This document shows positions 34,990-43,903 of a DNA stretch of 53,389 bases, in pieces. The position numbers and the translations under genes were made by a program. Below the pieces are notes generated by a model. The model saw only the letters and a program-made list of their open reading frames with translations, did not search any database and was not told the origin of the DNA. Origin of the DNA: an uncultured Sphingomonadaceae bacterium (GTDB lineage Bacteria; Pseudomonadota; Alphaproteobacteria; Sphingomonadales; Sphingomonadaceae); NCBI GenBank assembly GCA_903871605.1, contig CAIQHF010000003.1:1-53389 (forward strand), in the 5' to 3' direction. The first letter of the stretch is position 1. Every line of letters starts with the position of its first letter.

Positions 34990-35316
34990 ATGGACGACAA
35001 GATCATACGCAATGGGCTGACCTTTCGATCGGGTGAGAAGGGCTTCGTCTTCTATGACGATAGCCGGTTCACCGGCGAGAGGGGCCGCGCCTGGGCATTC
35101 GCGACCGTGCAGGATGCGGCCGATTGGCTCGTAGCGCAGTTCACGGTCCCGCCGCGGCCCATCGATCCGCCGTTTGACCCGAACGCTGTCGTCGAGGTGT
35201 GCAACCGTGCTTGGCTTGACCACATGCGGGAGTCGTCCGCCTCCGCCATTGTCTGCGAGCTCGTGAGCAGGCCGAGCCTATTCGCTCGGGCCAAGGCTTG
35301 GGTGTTCGGCGATTGA
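34990..35316 (+). CDS. Phage protein of unknown function
   Basis: A 108-residue protein with a mixed fold: a beta-rich start (GLTFRSGEKGFVFYDD), a helix around VQDAADWLVAQF, and a proline-rich PPRPIDPPFDPNAV linker before a C-terminal helical segment with two cysteines. The start is ATG 34990; a TTG at 34984 is in frame. No family is recognised. Confidence 0.58.
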   Translation: MDDKIIRNGLTFRSGEKGFVFYDDSRFTGERGRAWAFATVQDAADWLVAQFTVPPRPIDPPFDPNAVVEVCNRAWLDHMRESSASAIVCELVSRPSLFARAKAWVFGD

Positions 35317-35675
35317 TCGCCCTCGTCGCGCTCGCGGTCATCCTCGCGGCGCTTGCAGTCATCGCGATGCGCACCACCATCACCGTCGTCATCAGGAAGG
35401 ATCCGGACATGGCCACCATCAAGGCACGCCTCGCTGCGCTCGAAGCAGGACAGGCGGACATCAACACCTCGCTCGACGGCATCAAGGCATCCCTCGACGC
35501 GCTTGCCCATCCCGACACCGGCGCAGCGTCGGCGGCGGACCTCACCGCGCTTAGCGCGAAGGTCGACGCGATCGCCGCCGACATCGGCACCGACGCGCCG
35601 GCGGCCGACGCCATCCCGGTCGCCGATGGCACCGGGGCGCCCGGCTCGATCGATCCGATCCCCGGCACGCAATGA
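35313..35675 (+). CDS. Membrane-anchored coiled-coil phage protein
   Basis: A 120-residue protein. From TTG 35313, overlapping the upstream stop as TTGA, it begins with a single hydrophobic helix (IALVALAVILAALAVIAM), then a coiled coil ATIKARLAALEAGQADINT and an acidic Ala/Asp-rich tail. An alternative start at ATG 35409 with GGAAGG 8 bp upstream would drop the membrane helix. If the helix is real the protein could be a holin- or spanin-like lysis accessory, but nothing else supports that. Confidence 0.58.
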   Translation: MIALVALAVILAALAVIAMRTTITVVIRKDPDMATIKARLAALEAGQADINTSLDGIKASLDALAHPDTGAASAADLTALSAKVDAIAADIGTDAPAADAIPVADGTGAPGSIDPIPGTQ

Positions 35676-35780
35676 TGTTACGCGGGATGGGTCATATATT
35701 GTTTTGGGTCCTTCCACCCCCCTTCTGAGCCGAGGGTATTGCGCGCCCCGATCCGTGTGCAGCTATGAGGTCTGAAAGGG

Positions 35781-36021
35781 GTCCGCACTCCAAATGTCCG
35801 CACCCCCGAGACCCGTCAGCATACGCGAGTTCGCGCGGCTGGACGGATGCAGCGACAAGCTGGTCCGGCGCGCGATAGGTGAAGGAAAACTCACGCTTTC
35901 CGCCGATGGAAAGCTCGACGCCGCGCTCGCCGGGTCGGGCTGGCGGCGCACGAACAGGCGGGCTGCGGACGGTGCGGACAAAGGTGCGGACACCGGCGGA
36001 ATGTCCGCACCCCTGCGGACA
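35781..36021. repeat. Cluster of GTGCGGAC sites around the small-terminase start
   Basis: The octamer GTGCGGAC or its complement GTCCGCAC recurs at 35781-35788, 35796-35803, 35972-35979, 35984-35991 and 36003-36010, with near copies at 35963-35970 and 36014-36021. Longer matches extend to GGTGCGGACA / TGTCCGCACC. Two copies flank the small-terminase start codon and the rest are inside its coding region. Terminase-binding (cosB) sites of lambda lie just upstream of the small subunit gene, so these are candidate packaging recognition sites. Confidence 0.55.
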
Positions 36022-36399
36022 CCAGCGGGCAACCCACTCGATCCCGCAACGATCGACGACACCGACTTCATCGCGAACGTCCTGGCCGGTCGCTACTTCG
36101 ACGTGGCGATGGCGGAGCGGGTCAAGGAAAACGGCCTCGCTGCCAAGAACCTGCTCGCAGCGCGGAAGGAGGCAGGAGACGTTGTCGACCTTGAGGTCGC
36201 GCAGGCGGTGCTGTTCGAACAGGCCCGCGCCTTCCGCGACGCTTGGCAGAACTGGCCGAACCGCGTGGCGCCCCTGATCGCCGCCAAGCTGGGCATGGCC
36301 GTCGAGCCCGTGCTGGAGGCGCTAAACGAGCATGTCCACCAGCAGCTCAGCGACCTCGGTGAACCCGACGCCGACTTCGAAGACGCTGACGAAGGTTGA
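35794..36399 (+). CDS. Terminase small subunit-like DNA-packaging protein
   Basis: A 201-residue protein. The N-terminal helix-turn-helix is VSIREFARLDGCSDKLVRRAI, as in Nu1-like small terminases that bind the packaging site. A low-complexity linker rich in Gly, Ala and Asp (about 55-80) is partly encoded by the repeated GTGCGGAC sites. The C-terminal half is a helical oligomerisation region (EAGDVVDLEVAQAVLFEQAR). It overlaps the large-terminase frame by 68 bp, normal for the pair. Confidence 0.82.
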   Translation: MSAPPRPVSIREFARLDGCSDKLVRRAIGEGKLTLSADGKLDAALAGSGWRRTNRRAADGADKGADTGGMSAPLRTPAGNPLDPATIDDTDFIANVLAGRYFDVAMAERVKENGLAAKNLLAARKEAGDVVDLEVAQAVLFEQARAFRDAWQNWPNRVAPLIAAKLGMAVEPVLEALNEHVHQQLSDLGEPDADFEDADEG

Positions 36400-38500
36400 G
36401 CGACTAGAACGGGCCTGGCGCAAAGGGCTTACCCCGCCACCGCGGATCAATGTCCCTCAGTGGGCGGACCGCTATCGCAAGAAGGCTGCCGGCGCCGGAT
36501 CGACCACGGGCAAATGGCGAACCGGCGACGTAGAGATCGCGCGCGGGCCCATGCTCGCGGTGACCGAGCCGGGCACGGCCATCATCACGGTGATGGTCTG
36601 CACGCAGTTGATGAAGACCGCGCTGATCGAGAACGCCTTCGGCTTTTTCGCTCACCTCGATCCCTCGCCGATGCTCATGCTGCAGCCGAAGGAAGATGCG
36701 GCAGAGCAGTTTTCGAAGGAGCGCATCACCCCGCTTATCCGAGCGACGCCGATTCTGCGGGAACTGGTGGGCACCCGGAAGACGCGGAACGCTGACGAGA
36801 CGATCCGCTACAAGTCGTTCCCCGGCGGGTTTCTTGCGATCGAGGGCGCGGGTAGCCCCGACAACGTCGCGCGGCGGCCGATCAAGCGCGTGTTCTGCGA
36901 CGAGATCGACAAGTATGTCGCGACGCGCGAAGGCGATGCGGTTGGCCTGGCCGAGGAGCGCATGGGCACCTTCATCGGTGCCCAGTCGATCCGCGCATGC
37001 TCGCCAACCATAGCGGGCGAGAGCGCGATCGAGGCGAGCTATCTTGACGGCGATCAGCGGCAAGCCTCGGTGGCCTGCCCACATTGCCAGCACCGTCAGT
37101 TTCTCGAGTTCTTCAAGCATATCGAGTGGTACAAGGAGATCGACGACGAAGGGCGCGTGATCGCCCATCGCCCGAAGACGGCCGCGGTGCACTGCGAGGG
37201 CTGCGGCTGCGCATGGACGGAATCCGAAAGGCGCCAGGCGCTGCAGACGGCTCGGTGGCATCAGACGAAGCCCTTCCGGTGCTGCGGCGCCTACCAGGAA
37301 CCGCTTTCGATCTACCATGATGCTTGGCGTGCAACCGATCAGACCCGCGACGCTGTCGGGGTCGCATGGGATTGGTGGGAAGGCGAGCGGCACGCAGTCT
37401 ATCGGGCCCGGTGCAGCGAATGCGGCAGCTGGCCCGTCGACAATGAGCATGCGAGCTTCACCGCGGGCAAAGAGTTCAGCCCATGGGAGCGCGACAGTCC
37501 GCCGAAGATCGCGGCGAAATGGCTCAAGTGGAAGGATGATCCCGACCAGCGGGTGAAGTTCGACAACACCCAGCTCGGCAAGCCGCACCGGCGACAGAGC
37601 GGCGTCGATCTGAACGCGGAGGCGCTGGCTACCCGGCGAGAGCCATACCCCGCCGAAGTGCCAGATGGTGTCGCAGTCATCACGGCCGGCATCGATACGC
37701 AGAATGACCGGCTCGAGTGCGAGATCGTCGGCTGGGGTCGCGACGAGGAAAGTTGGAGCCTCGCCTATGAGGTGTTCTCCGGCGATCCGAACGACATCAG
37801 CGTCTGGGAAAAGCTCGACGCTTATCTGAAAAAGCTATGGCGCCGCGCAGACGGCCGCACGTTTGAGGTCGTGGCCGCCTGCATCGATACCGGCGGCAGC
37901 CGCACCGAGGCCGTTTATCAGTTCGCCAAGGCTCGGCTTGGTCGCCGCATCTGGGGTATCCGCGGCGATCCGGAAGCGGCGGGGCAGCGCAAGCCCGTCT
38001 GGCCGGCGAAGCTACCGCTGAACCGGACGCGTCGCAGCTATCAGCCCTTCACGATCGGCGTTAACTCGGCGAAAGACGTGATCAGGGATCGCCTCCTAGC
38101 GGAGGCGCCAGGGCCGGGATACATGCACTTCCCGGCCGATAGGGACGTCAACTATTTCGCGCAGCTGACGGCAGAGAAGCTGATCCCCGATAAGCGAACG
38201 CGCCGCCTGATCTGGGTATGTCCATCGAACCTCCGCAACGAAGCGCTTGATTGCCGGGTCTATGCCTATGCTGCGCTCTCCGGCCTTCTGCACTTCGGGT
38301 TGAAGCTGAACCGTCGGGCCAATGAAGTCGGCGCCGTCTCTTCGATCTCCGGTACGGTCGAAGATGCCGACCAGCCGGACGATCAGTCCGCCGCAGCCCC
38401 TGAGCCAATCTCCTCGGGGGATCAGCGCGGGCCCAGCGTGACCATCGACAAGACGCCCGAAGCCGCTGCCCGGAAATCACGGGCAAGCCTGCTCGCATAA
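36332..38500 (+). CDS. Terminase large subunit, lambda GpA family
   Basis: A 722-residue packaging ATPase and nuclease. Early sequence RAWRKGLTPPPRINVPQWAD is the GpA-family N-terminus. An ATPase core follows with LQPKEDAAEQFSKERI, IEGAGSPDNVARRPI and Walker B-like VFCDEIDKY. A zinc-binding insert CPHC...CEGCGCAW is present, and the nuclease part has AGIDTQNDRLECEIVGW and AACIDTGG. It translocates DNA into the prohead and cuts at cos. ATG 36332 is the only plausible start; GGAGG is 12 bp upstream. Confidence 0.92.
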   Translation: MSTSSSATSVNPTPTSKTLTKVERLERAWRKGLTPPPRINVPQWADRYRKKAAGAGSTTGKWRTGDVEIARGPMLAVTEPGTAIITVMVCTQLMKTALIENAFGFFAHLDPSPMLMLQPKEDAAEQFSKERITPLIRATPILRELVGTRKTRNADETIRYKSFPGGFLAIEGAGSPDNVARRPIKRVFCDEIDKYVATREGDAVGLAEERMGTFIGAQSIRACSPTIAGESAIEASYLDGDQRQASVACPHCQHRQFLEFFKHIEWYKEIDDEGRVIAHRPKTAAVHCEGCGCAWTESERRQALQTARWHQTKPFRCCGAYQEPLSIYHDAWRATDQTRDAVGVAWDWWEGERHAVYRARCSECGSWPVDNEHASFTAGKEFSPWERDSPPKIAAKWLKWKDDPDQRVKFDNTQLGKPHRRQSGVDLNAEALATRREPYPAEVPDGVAVITAGIDTQNDRLECEIVGWGRDEESWSLAYEVFSGDPNDISVWEKLDAYLKKLWRRADGRTFEVVAACIDTGGSRTEAVYQFAKARLGRRIWGIRGDPEAAGQRKPVWPAKLPLNRTRRSYQPFTIGVNSAKDVIRDRLLAEAPGPGYMHFPADRDVNYFAQLTAEKLIPDKRTRRLIWVCPSNLRNEALDCRVYAYAALSGLLHFGLKLNRRANEVGAVSSISGTVEDADQPDDQSAAAPEPISSGDQRGPSVTIDKTPEAAARKSRASLLA

Positions 38501-38513
38501 TAGGAGGCGGCCG

Positions 38514-38777
38514 ATGGCACTCGTCACACGCGGCGTCTTCGCGGGCATGGACACGGCCGTTCTTCAGCCAATGCTTCTGTCCGCCCAGCTGGCTCTGATT
38601 GATCTGATGGCGGGCAAGGCCAACGTCCAGATGTCCTACACGCAGGGGGACGGCGGCAAGTCGATCACGAAAAAGATGGGCAGCGTTGCGGAGTGCACCG
38701 CGCTGATCCAGCAACTGCAGATTGCGCTAGGCATCGAGTGCCGCACGCGCCGTCCTATCCGGTTCGTCCGCGGATGA
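38514..38777 (+). CDS. Head-tail joining protein gpW
   Basis: An 87-residue protein of the lambda gpW family, which fits into the portal to close the head before tail attachment. The pattern PMLLSAQLALIDLMAGKANVQMS then the GGKSITKKMGSVAECTALIQQLQ helix is typical. AGGAGG precedes ATG 38514. It overlaps the portal gene by 4 bp. Confidence 0.85.
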   Translation: MALVTRGVFAGMDTAVLQPMLLSAQLALIDLMAGKANVQMSYTQGDGGKSITKKMGSVAECTALIQQLQIALGIECRTRRPIRFVRG

Positions 38778-40423
38778 CGGTGCAGATACTCGACCATCGG
38801 GGGAACCCGATGGTGTCGAGCCCTCCTCGATCGCATGCCCTGGTCGGTGGTGGCTTCAGCCGCAGCCCCTACGATGCTGCCGACGTCTTCAGTGATCAGA
38901 TGGCCGGCTGGTTTCCTTACCTGTCATCGCCGGACGGGACGCTTAACGGGTATCGTGACACGATTGTCGCCCGGACGCGCGACATCGTACGCAACGACGG
39001 CTGGGCATCGGGGACAATCACTCGGATCCTGGACAACGCGGTGGGCGCCAATTTTCGCCCGATCTCGAAGCCAGATTTCAAGGCTCTGGCGTCCTACTCA
39101 GGGCTGAATGCCTTCGATGAGACATGGGCGTATGAATTTGCCCAGTGGCTCGACCCTCTCTATCGAAATTGGTCAACGGGCCGTGGTCGATGGTCGGATG
39201 TCAGCCGCAATCTGACGGTCCCGCAGATGTTTCGGCTTGGGTTCCGCCACAAGCTGGTCGATGGGGACGCGCTTGGGTTGCTCCGCTGGATGCCAAACCG
39301 CATCCGCCCGGGACGAGCGCAGTACGCAACGGCACTTCAGATCATCGATCCGGACAGGCTGTCGAATCCGACTTTGAGCTTCGACCTGCGCAACATGCGT
39401 GGCGGCGTTGAAATTGACGAAGATGGCGTCGCGATCGCCTACCATATCCGCCGCGCCCACCAGAACGACATGTGGTCGGCGGGCGACAGCATGGTCTGGG
39501 ATCGGATCGACCGGGAGACCGATTGGGGTCGGCCGATCATCGTCCACGATTATGAGCATGACCAAGCCGCGACGCACCGCGGCGGCGCTGGCGTCCTCAC
39601 TCCCGTTCTGCAGCGCTTGCGGATGCTGTTTCAGTACGACACCGCGGAACTGGATGCGGCGCTGCTCAACGCAATCTTCAGTGCCTTCATCGAGAGCCCG
39701 TTCGATCAAGACTATGTCGAGAGCGCTCTCGCTGATTCCGACAAGCTGAACGCGTATCAGGCGGAACGCGCGGCCTTCCATAAGGAAAAACGCCTCCGCG
39801 TCCCCGGCACGACTGCGCAGATGACCTCGCTATTTCCAGGCGAGAAGCTCGGACAGGTCGAAGCGGAGCGCCCGAGCGCAAACTATCCGGCTTTTCAGGC
39901 TTCGGTTCTCCGGAATGTAGCGTCCGCCGCTGGTGTCTCGACACAGCAGGTCTCGAACAACTGGGCGGACGTCAACTATTCGAGCCATCAGGGCGCACTG
40001 CAGGAGTTCTTCAAGACGCTCAGCCGACGCCGCGACGACTATGCGAACGGCTTTTGCCAGCCGGTGCGCGAAGCCTTCGTCGAAGAAGCGATGGAGATGG
40101 ATGAGCCCCCTCTTCCAGCGGGAGCGCCGGACTTCATCGAATGTGGCGGAGCCTATGCCCGTGCGAAGTGGATCGGGCCGCCCCGCGGCTGGACGAACCC
40201 CATCGACGAAGTGAAGGGCGCCGTACTGGGCATGGACGCCTGCCTGATGGACTTCGACGAGCTTTGTGCAGAGCAGGGCATGGATGCCGATGAGATGATC
40301 GCCTCGCGCAAGCATGCGATCCGCCGCTTCGAAGAGGCCGGCATCCCGGTACCGACGTGGTCGGGAATGAACCCGATGGGCGAGCCTGCCAGCAAGACGA
40401 TAGTCGATCCGGAGCCGAAGTGA
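38774..40423 (+). CDS. Portal protein, lambda gpB family
   Basis: A 549-residue portal protein of the lambda-type family. It has RTRDIVRNDGWASGTITRIL near the N-terminus, the FRLGFRHKLVDGDALGLLRW block, the HDYEHDQAATHRGGAGVLTPVLQRLR segment and NNWADVNYSSHQGALQEF toward the C-terminus. Twelve copies form the DNA entry channel. The ATG overlaps the gpW stop (ATGA), and its TGA shares a base with the protease start. Confidence 0.92.
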   Translation: MTVQILDHRGNPMVSSPPRSHALVGGGFSRSPYDAADVFSDQMAGWFPYLSSPDGTLNGYRDTIVARTRDIVRNDGWASGTITRILDNAVGANFRPISKPDFKALASYSGLNAFDETWAYEFAQWLDPLYRNWSTGRGRWSDVSRNLTVPQMFRLGFRHKLVDGDALGLLRWMPNRIRPGRAQYATALQIIDPDRLSNPTLSFDLRNMRGGVEIDEDGVAIAYHIRRAHQNDMWSAGDSMVWDRIDRETDWGRPIIVHDYEHDQAATHRGGAGVLTPVLQRLRMLFQYDTAELDAALLNAIFSAFIESPFDQDYVESALADSDKLNAYQAERAAFHKEKRLRVPGTTAQMTSLFPGEKLGQVEAERPSANYPAFQASVLRNVASAAGVSTQQVSNNWADVNYSSHQGALQEFFKTLSRRRDDYANGFCQPVREAFVEEAMEMDEPPLPAGAPDFIECGGAYARAKWIGPPRGWTNPIDEVKGAVLGMDACLMDFDELCAEQGMDADEMIASRKHAIRRFEEAGIPVPTWSGMNPMGEPASKTIVDPEPK

Positions 40424-41313
40424 TGCAGCAGTTCGCACACCTTGCCACCCGGCTCTTCAACACGCCGATCGCCATCCATCCACGCAAGGCTGAGATCGCC
40501 ATGGGGGCGCTCGCCGAGCGTCTCGGCATCGCAAGCATGGAGCGGTTGGGCGGCGGCGTGATCACGCCGATGGCGTTCGATGATGACGATGAGGTCATTT
40601 TTTCGGGCAAGCGGTCGCGTGGTAGCGACGGCGGCTACGATGTTCTTGGCGGCGTGGCGGTCATCCCCGTCACCGGCACGCTGGTGCACAAGCTCGGTTC
40701 GCTCCGACCTTTCTCGGGGATGACGGGGTACGACGGTATCCGTCAGGCCTGGCTCACCGCCCAGGCCGACCCCGAGGTCAAGGCGATCGCCGAGATCTAT
40801 GACAGCGGCGGCGGCGAGGTAGCAGGCTGCGCCGATCTCTTCGAGACCAAGCTCGAGCTGCGCGGCAACAAGCCGACCTGGGCTATCCTCAGCGAGAGCG
40901 CATATTCCGCTGCCTATTGGCTGGCGTCCGCGGCCGACAAGATCGTCGTGCCGCGTACCGGCGGTACCGGCTCGATCGGCATCATCTGCATGCACGTCGA
41001 TATGTCGTCGGCGCTGACCAAGGCCGGCCTGAAGGTCACCTTCATCACGTCCGACGGTGCCGATCGAAAAACCGATGGGCATTCGGAGATCCCGCTCTCG
41101 GAGGATGCGCTCGGCGCTATCCAGAGCGAGATCGATGCGATGGGCTCGATCTTCTACGATTCGGTCGCGCGCGGGCGCGGGCTCTCCGAAGACAAGGTGC
41201 GCGGCCTGAAGGCCGGTACGTTCATGGGCGCTGCCGGCGTCACGGCCGGCCTCGCCGACGCCGTGATGGCGCCCGACGCGGCATTCGCCGCGCTGCTCGC
41301 CGAAATCGCCTGA
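40423..41313 (+). CDS. Prohead protease, S49 (SppA-like) family
   Basis: A 296-residue capsid maturation protease, equivalent to lambda gpC. It contains GGVAVIPVTGTLVH, the S49 signature AIAEIYDSGGGEVAGC, a nucleophile Ser in ESAYSAAYWLAS (about residue 160) and the candidate catalytic Lys in GADRKTDGH (about 213). It starts at ATG 40423 in TGATG with the portal stop. In lambda the scaffold is the C-terminal part of gpC; here it is a separate gene immediately downstream. Confidence 0.9.
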   Translation: MQQFAHLATRLFNTPIAIHPRKAEIAMGALAERLGIASMERLGGGVITPMAFDDDDEVIFSGKRSRGSDGGYDVLGGVAVIPVTGTLVHKLGSLRPFSGMTGYDGIRQAWLTAQADPEVKAIAEIYDSGGGEVAGCADLFETKLELRGNKPTWAILSESAYSAAYWLASAADKIVVPRTGGTGSIGIICMHVDMSSALTKAGLKVTFITSDGADRKTDGHSEIPLSEDALGAIQSEIDAMGSIFYDSVARGRGLSEDKVRGLKAGTFMGAAGVTAGLADAVMAPDAAFAALLAEIA

Positions 41314-41333
41314 AACCCAAACGGAGACATTCC

Positions 41334-41984
41334 ATGTCGAAGACCACCCTAGCGGCGGGGACGTCCCCGTTCGCCCATCTGCTCGCCGGCGCCGCAGCGC
41401 TCGGTTCACGCGCCCTCGGTCGCCGCGGCACTGCCGGCGAAGACGAGAAGCCCGGCAATGATGCTGAGGACGAAGAGGACAAGACCAACGCCGAGGACGA
41501 GAAGCCCGGCGAGGAGGCGGAGGACGAGAAGCCCGGCGCCGATGACGAGGAGAAGCCCACGGGCCGGCGTGCGCGCCGCGCCAAGGCAGAGGACGACGGC
41601 GACGACGCCGACGACGAAGCCGAGGCGAAAGCCGCGGACGACGACGATGACGAGGAGATGGCGCAGGCGCGCCGCGAGGGCTTCCTCGCTGCGCAGGCTC
41701 GCGGGCGGAAGATATTTAAGGCGGCGTCCGCCGGCCTCCGCCCCGACATGGCCGCGCACCTCGCCTTCAACGAGGATCGCTCGAGCGTCGACGCGATCGG
41801 GATGCTCAACATGGCTGCGACCGGAAATCTTCCATCAGCCGAAAGCGGCAGCCGTCTCGGCCGTCGCATGGCGCGCGTCGTGATCCCGAACCCCGGTAGC
41901 GGCGATGGAAGTGGCGCTGGGGCCAAGGAGCCGAGCTTCGGCGAGTTGGCGAAAGCCGCGGCCGTTAAGGCCGGCATCATCTGA
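41334..41984 (+). CDS. Head scaffold-like protein, acidic
   Basis: A 216-residue protein with an extremely acidic, repetitive middle (GEDEKPGNDAEDEEDK, DEKPGEEAEDEKPG and similar, about residues 35-115), then a helical C-terminal part with ARREGFLAAQARGRKIF and a RRMARVVIPNP end. Position between protease and decoration genes and the charged, helical composition fit a capsid scaffold. No sequence motif proves it. Confidence 0.7.
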   Translation: MSKTTLAAGTSPFAHLLAGAAALGSRALGRRGTAGEDEKPGNDAEDEEDKTNAEDEKPGEEAEDEKPGADDEEKPTGRRARRAKAEDDGDDADDEAEAKAADDDDDEEMAQARREGFLAAQARGRKIFKAASAGLRPDMAAHLAFNEDRSSVDAIGMLNMAATGNLPSAESGSRLGRRMARVVIPNPGSGDGSGAGAKEPSFGELAKAAAVKAGII

Positions 41985-42037
41985 CGTGACCGGCGGCGTC
42001 CAGCGCCGCCATTTCTCATCGGGAAAGGACCCCCGCA

Positions 42038-42454
42038 ATGACTTTGACCCCCACCCTATACGGCGATACGCCGTGGGCCCCTGGCATCACCGCCGATATT
42101 TTCGTCCCCGATCAGCTGATCGGCGGCGACATGAAAATCGTCACCGATACCCGAACGATTTCGGGCGGTGCCATTTATGCCCGCGGCACCGTCCTGGGCC
42201 AGATCACCGCAACCGGCGTGCTGACGCAGGCGCTTTCGGCGTCATCCGACGGCTCGCAGGTGCCCTATACGATCCTCGTCGACCAGGTCGACACGACGTC
42301 CGGCCCGGTGCCCGGCGGGGTTTACCTCCAGGGCGAGTTCAACGGCAATGCGCTGATTCTCGGAACGGGCATCACGCTTGCGGCGGCCAAGGCCGCGCTG
42401 GAGGCGCGCAACCTCTTCATCAAATCCCCCGTCAGCTCCGCCGATCCGAGCTGA
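42038..42454 (+). CDS. Head decoration protein, gpD family
   Basis: A 138-residue protein of the lambda gpD/SHP-like decoration family. The pattern GGDMKIVTDTRTISGGA, YARGTVLGQITATG and a closing block GNALILGTG...ALEARNLFI are the family's markers. Trimers stabilise the mature capsid. It is followed by the hairpin-plus-T terminator at 42479-42501. Confidence 0.88.
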   Translation: MTLTPTLYGDTPWAPGITADIFVPDQLIGGDMKIVTDTRTISGGAIYARGTVLGQITATGVLTQALSASSDGSQVPYTILVDQVDTTSGPVPGGVYLQGEFNGNALILGTGITLAAAKAALEARNLFIKSPVSSADPS

Positions 42455-42478
42455 CGCTCACCACCAAGCTGAAATAGC

Positions 42479-42501
42479 GCCCGCCATGTGCGGGCTTTTT
42501 T
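42479..42501 (+). terminator. Hairpin with T-run between gpD and capsid genes
   Basis: GCCCGC (42479-42484) pairs with GCGGGC (42490-42495) around CATGT, followed by six Ts (42496-42501). It meets the criteria of a rho-independent terminator yet sits inside the head operon, 14 bp before the capsid start. It may attenuate or set the 5' end of the capsid transcript by processing. Confidence 0.75.
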
Positions 42502-42514
42502 ACGGAGCCCTCAC

Positions 42515-43564
42515 ATGGCAGATTCCATCGCTTATACGACCGCGAAGCTCGTTCAGGTCGTCCCCAACCTCAAACTGTCGCAGAACTTCCTGCTGGATAA
42601 GTTCTTCCCCGGCATCGTCGAAGCTGACACCGAAGAGGTGCTCATCGATACCGATCTCGGCCTGCGCCGCATGGCGCCGCTGGTCTCGCCCCTCGTCGAA
42701 GGCAAACTGGTCGAGCAGCGTCGCTATCAGACGACGAAGATCAAGCCCGCCTATATCAAGGACAAGCGCGCGCCCGATCTGCGCAAGCCCGTCCGTCGCA
42801 TGATCGGCGAGCGCGTCGGCGGCGAATTGACCGGACAGGAGCGCGAGCTCGCAAACCTTCAGGTCGAGATGGCCGATCAGGTCGACATGGTGAATCGCCG
42901 TCTCGAATGGATGGCGTCCTCGGTCCTTCAGACTGGCACGCTGACGCTCGTCGGCGACGGCTTCCCGACCACGGTCGTGGATTATGGCCGCCCAGCGTCG
43001 CTGACGATCGCCCTTTCTGGTGCAAATCGGTGGGGTCAGACGCTCAATTCGCAGGGCCGCGACACCAACATCGTCGGCCAGCTGACGACCTGGGCAACGC
43101 TGATCCTGAAGGCATCCGGCGCGGTTCCGACGGACCTGATCTTCACCCCAGGTGCCTGGGCGAAGTTTCTGACCGCCGAAGGCGTTCAGGGCGCGATTTA
43201 CTATCCGAACCTCGCCAATGGCGGGAATGCCGTCAACCCCGGCACGATCGTCAAGAAGGGCGCTGTTTCGATGGGCCGTTGGGGCCAGTTCGACCTGTGG
43301 CTTTACAACGACTGGTATATCGACGCGAGCAACGTCGAGCAGCCGATGATCCCCGACGGCACCGTCATCATGAGCGGGCCCGACCTTATGGGCACCCGCG
43401 CTTTCGGCATGATCCTCGATCCGCGCTTCAACTACCGTCCGATGGCCTACGCCCCGAAGACCTGGATCATGGACGATCCGGCGCAGCGCATCATCATGAT
43501 GCAGTCGGCGCCTATCGTTTACCCCGGCCGTCCCGGCGCTGCGCTCGCCGCGACCGTCCTCTGA
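42515..43564 (+). CDS. Major capsid protein, lambda gpE family
   Basis: A 349-residue capsid protein of the gpE/major capsid E family. Recognisable parts are LKLSQNFLLDKFFPGIVEAD near the N-terminus, RRYQTTKIKPAYIKDKR, the NRRLEWMASSVLQTGTLTL region and the C-terminal MILDPRFNYRPMAYAPKTWI. It starts at ATG 42515 with ACGGAG upstream, directly after the T-run hairpin. It is the shell subunit of the head. Confidence 0.93.
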   Translation: MADSIAYTTAKLVQVVPNLKLSQNFLLDKFFPGIVEADTEEVLIDTDLGLRRMAPLVSPLVEGKLVEQRRYQTTKIKPAYIKDKRAPDLRKPVRRMIGERVGGELTGQERELANLQVEMADQVDMVNRRLEWMASSVLQTGTLTLVGDGFPTTVVDYGRPASLTIALSGANRWGQTLNSQGRDTNIVGQLTTWATLILKASGAVPTDLIFTPGAWAKFLTAEGVQGAIYYPNLANGGNAVNPGTIVKKGAVSMGRWGQFDLWLYNDWYIDASNVEQPMIPDGTVIMSGPDLMGTRAFGMILDPRFNYRPMAYAPKTWIMDDPAQRIIMMQSAPIVYPGRPGAALAATVL

Positions 43565-43587
43565 TCATCGAAACTCAGGAGATTACC

Positions 43588-43899
43588 ATGCCCGATCCGA
43601 TCACCCCGGCGGCTGCGCCGATGACCCCTGCGCCCGCTGCGGCGACCAAACCGGCCGCGGCCAAGCAGACCGTCGACGCGCCCGTCGCAGCCACCGTGAA
43701 AACCTTCACCGTCGCCAGTGGCCGCACCGTACACGGTGACGGCGATCCGGTTGGCCCCGGTGGCTCGATCGATCTCGATCCCGCCGAGGGGCGCCGTCTC
43801 CAGAACTTGGGCTTTCTTCTCAACGATAACGGCGATGTGTTGGTGGACGAGAAGGCCGGGCCCGCCATCATACAGGGCGCCGAGATCACGGAGTCCTGA
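43588..43899 (+). CDS. Phage protein in gpFI position
   Basis: A 103-residue protein with an Ala/Pro-rich low-complexity N-terminus (about the first 35 residues) and a compact C-terminal domain beginning KTFTVASGRTVHGDG, with AEGRRLQNLGFLLN. It lies where lambda has FI. AGGAG precedes ATG 43588. FI homology is positional only. Confidence 0.55.
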   Translation: MPDPITPAAAPMTPAPAAATKPAAAKQTVDAPVAATVKTFTVASGRTVHGDGDPVGPGGSIDLDPAEGRRLQNLGFLLNDNGDVLVDEKAGPAIIQGAEITES

Positions 43900-43903
43900 T
43901 CTC

